DNA of 64,000 nt from Siniperca chuatsi (Eukaryota; Chordata; Actinopteri; Centrarchiformes; Sinipercidae), in NCBI RefSeq assembly GCF_020085105.1, contig NC_058061.1, forward strand, positions 1,501,784 to 1,565,783, written 5' to 3'. Made by a program: the position numbers and the translations under genes. Positions 62,701 to 64,000 of this stretch are shown here, one piece after another. The notes under the pieces are model-generated. The model worked only from the letters and a program-made list of their open reading frames with translations. It made no database searches and was not told the DNA's origin. Numbering within the stretch: the first letter of the stretch is position 1; every line of letters starts with the position of its first letter.

Positions 62701-63107
62701 TAAAAAAATAACTAATTTCAAAGTTTCTTAAAACATTTCAGGGCGCTATATCAAAGTCAGCGAGTGCATGTTAAAGTTATGACGTCCTGCGCTTTCTGTT
62801 TGCTCCTTGCAGAAGAATACTGCTTAAAAGGCTGCTGATTGACCAATAGGAGAGCGGCAGGAGGCGGTACACATTCATATAGAAAGTCATCAGGAGCAGA
62901 ATGAAGGCGGGTATGTACATGTGAACAGGTGCATTGTGGGAACAGCACCTGCAGGGGGCGGAGTCTGCACAGAGCGAGCCGTCGGTAGTTCTGCAGTGCC
63001 GTTACTGTACACTGGCAGAGGAGGGGTCAGAGGTCAGAGGTCAGACATCCGGTGGGTTAATGAGGCGGCCGTTTAGTGTTCGTGGTGAGCCAAAGAGACG
63101 TCCTAAC

Positions 63108-63109
<2 letters not shown>

Positions 63110-63142
<33 letters not shown>
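63110..63142 (+). repeat. (TG)n microsatellite
   Basis: Uninterrupted TG dinucleotide run of about 16 units. Confidence 0.95.
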
Positions 63143-63148
<6 letters not shown>

Positions 63149-63426
63149 TAATAATCCTGAATAACGGCCTCAGCTCTCGGCAGGGAGACGGCCGCCGCTC
63201 GGGAGCAAACCGCCCGTCTTTAAGCAGCTGGTAGGCGGCTGTTACCATGGAAACGGATGATAAATGTCAGCTCGTGAGCCGGGAATATTATAAAGACATG
63301 AAAGGTTTTGTTGATAATCCTCCTGGCTCGGAAACAGGAAATAATCCGGTGCCAAAGCGAACAATAAAATGCGTTGACTCATATTCTGGATATTTTTAGT
63401 GCTGTGCTTCTTTACTTCTTGTAATT

Positions 63427-63843
63427 TAAAGGAAAAGTCTGGTGATTTTCTGTATTTCTGTATGTTCAGACTCAGACCAGCAGCGAACGTATCTGCTAAC
63501 AGGCGTTTATTCTGCCTCAGCCCCACACACACCGTCCTGCTGCAGCACCACATGTGGATTCATCCGCCGCTGGAAATAGTCCCCAACAGATGCACTGTTT
63601 CCTCCTGTTGGTCTGATAAAAACTACAGCGAGCAGCTGTTTGAGGAAACTACTGAGCCTTTTTAAACATCAAACTACAGATCTGTGAGGAGTTTTTAAAG
63701 ATCTTCAGCAGGAACCAATGGGCTCGCAGCTGAGAGCCGCAGACAGGAAGTCAGACGGTGCTGAGAGACGGAGCGACGTGCTGCTGGGTTGAGTCTGAAC
63801 GTTGGATTTGTTGACAAGAAAAACACAGAACAACACCAGAATT
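63427..63843 (+). repeat. Dispersed repeat family X, copy 3
   Basis: Nearly identical to copy 2 from TTTATTCTGCCTCAGCCCCA through GGCTCGCAGCTGAGAGCCGC. It lacks the GTGTGTGTGTAAATCACAG region and a 17-bp CCCCAAACACTCACTAC segment. It retains the end GTTGACAAGAAAAACACAGA, shared with copy 1. Confidence 0.88.
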
Positions 63844-64000
63844 AAGTTTTGTAATCATGTTATTTTCAGCAGCAGTGAAGGACCTTCAGGGGAAATATTC
63901 GACGTTCAGCTTCAAGTCAACTTGTTTCCGTGTTCGTGTCTGTATTAACCCTTTACCTGCCGAGAGCTGAGCCATCAGGACTGTGTGTGGAGGAGAAGTG

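Overview
This looks like a euchromatic nuclear window from a teleost fish, most likely a percomorph. The genes have introns with GT-AG junctions and are widely spaced. The non-coding DNA is full of dispersed repeats I recognise as typical of percomorph genomes: LINE 3' ends, the GCTAACATGCTAA-type repeat, the TACTTTTACTCAAGTAC-type repeat, and short TIR elements. Nothing looks bacterial or viral, and I saw no tRNA, rRNA or CRISPR. Assignments come from reading translations and splice signals by eye; nothing was searched against a database.

Left part (1-11.8 kb): a minus-strand gene whose four exons (11711-11755, 9836-9963, 8430-8672, 3744-3961) join with consistent reading phase. It encodes a Ser-rich protein with a basic, NLS-like cluster that I cannot name. 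Centre-left (11.9-16.1 kb): about 4.2 kb of almost pure purine on the + strand, built around roughly 82 copies of a 43-bp minisatellite. This array lies between the 5' end of the minus gene and the start of a plus-strand TATA-box-binding-protein family gene (18078-22682, seven coding exons, 308 aa). That gene resembles TBPL2/TRF3 in its N-terminus, but its core is unusually divergent: both DNA-kinking Phe of the first TBP repeat are Tyr. A degenerate GGTTCTAG-type tandem array fills its last intron and reappears beyond its 3' end.

Right part (22.7-64 kb): mostly intergenic DNA and repeats, with two confident single-coding-exon genes on the + strand, tmem100 (34011-34484) and smim36 (48684-49031). 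From memory these two are also neighbours in the same relative orientation on human 17q22, so this is a conserved-synteny block and the next gene to the right could be mmd or hlf. A possible minus-strand 3' UTR begins near 60.45 kb.

The genes do not form a pathway. TMEM100 is an endothelial/BMP-linked membrane protein, SMIM36 is an uncharacterised small membrane protein, and the TBP-like factor is probably a germline/oocyte core-promoter factor. The most unusual items are the divergent TBP-family gene and the purine minisatellite next to it.
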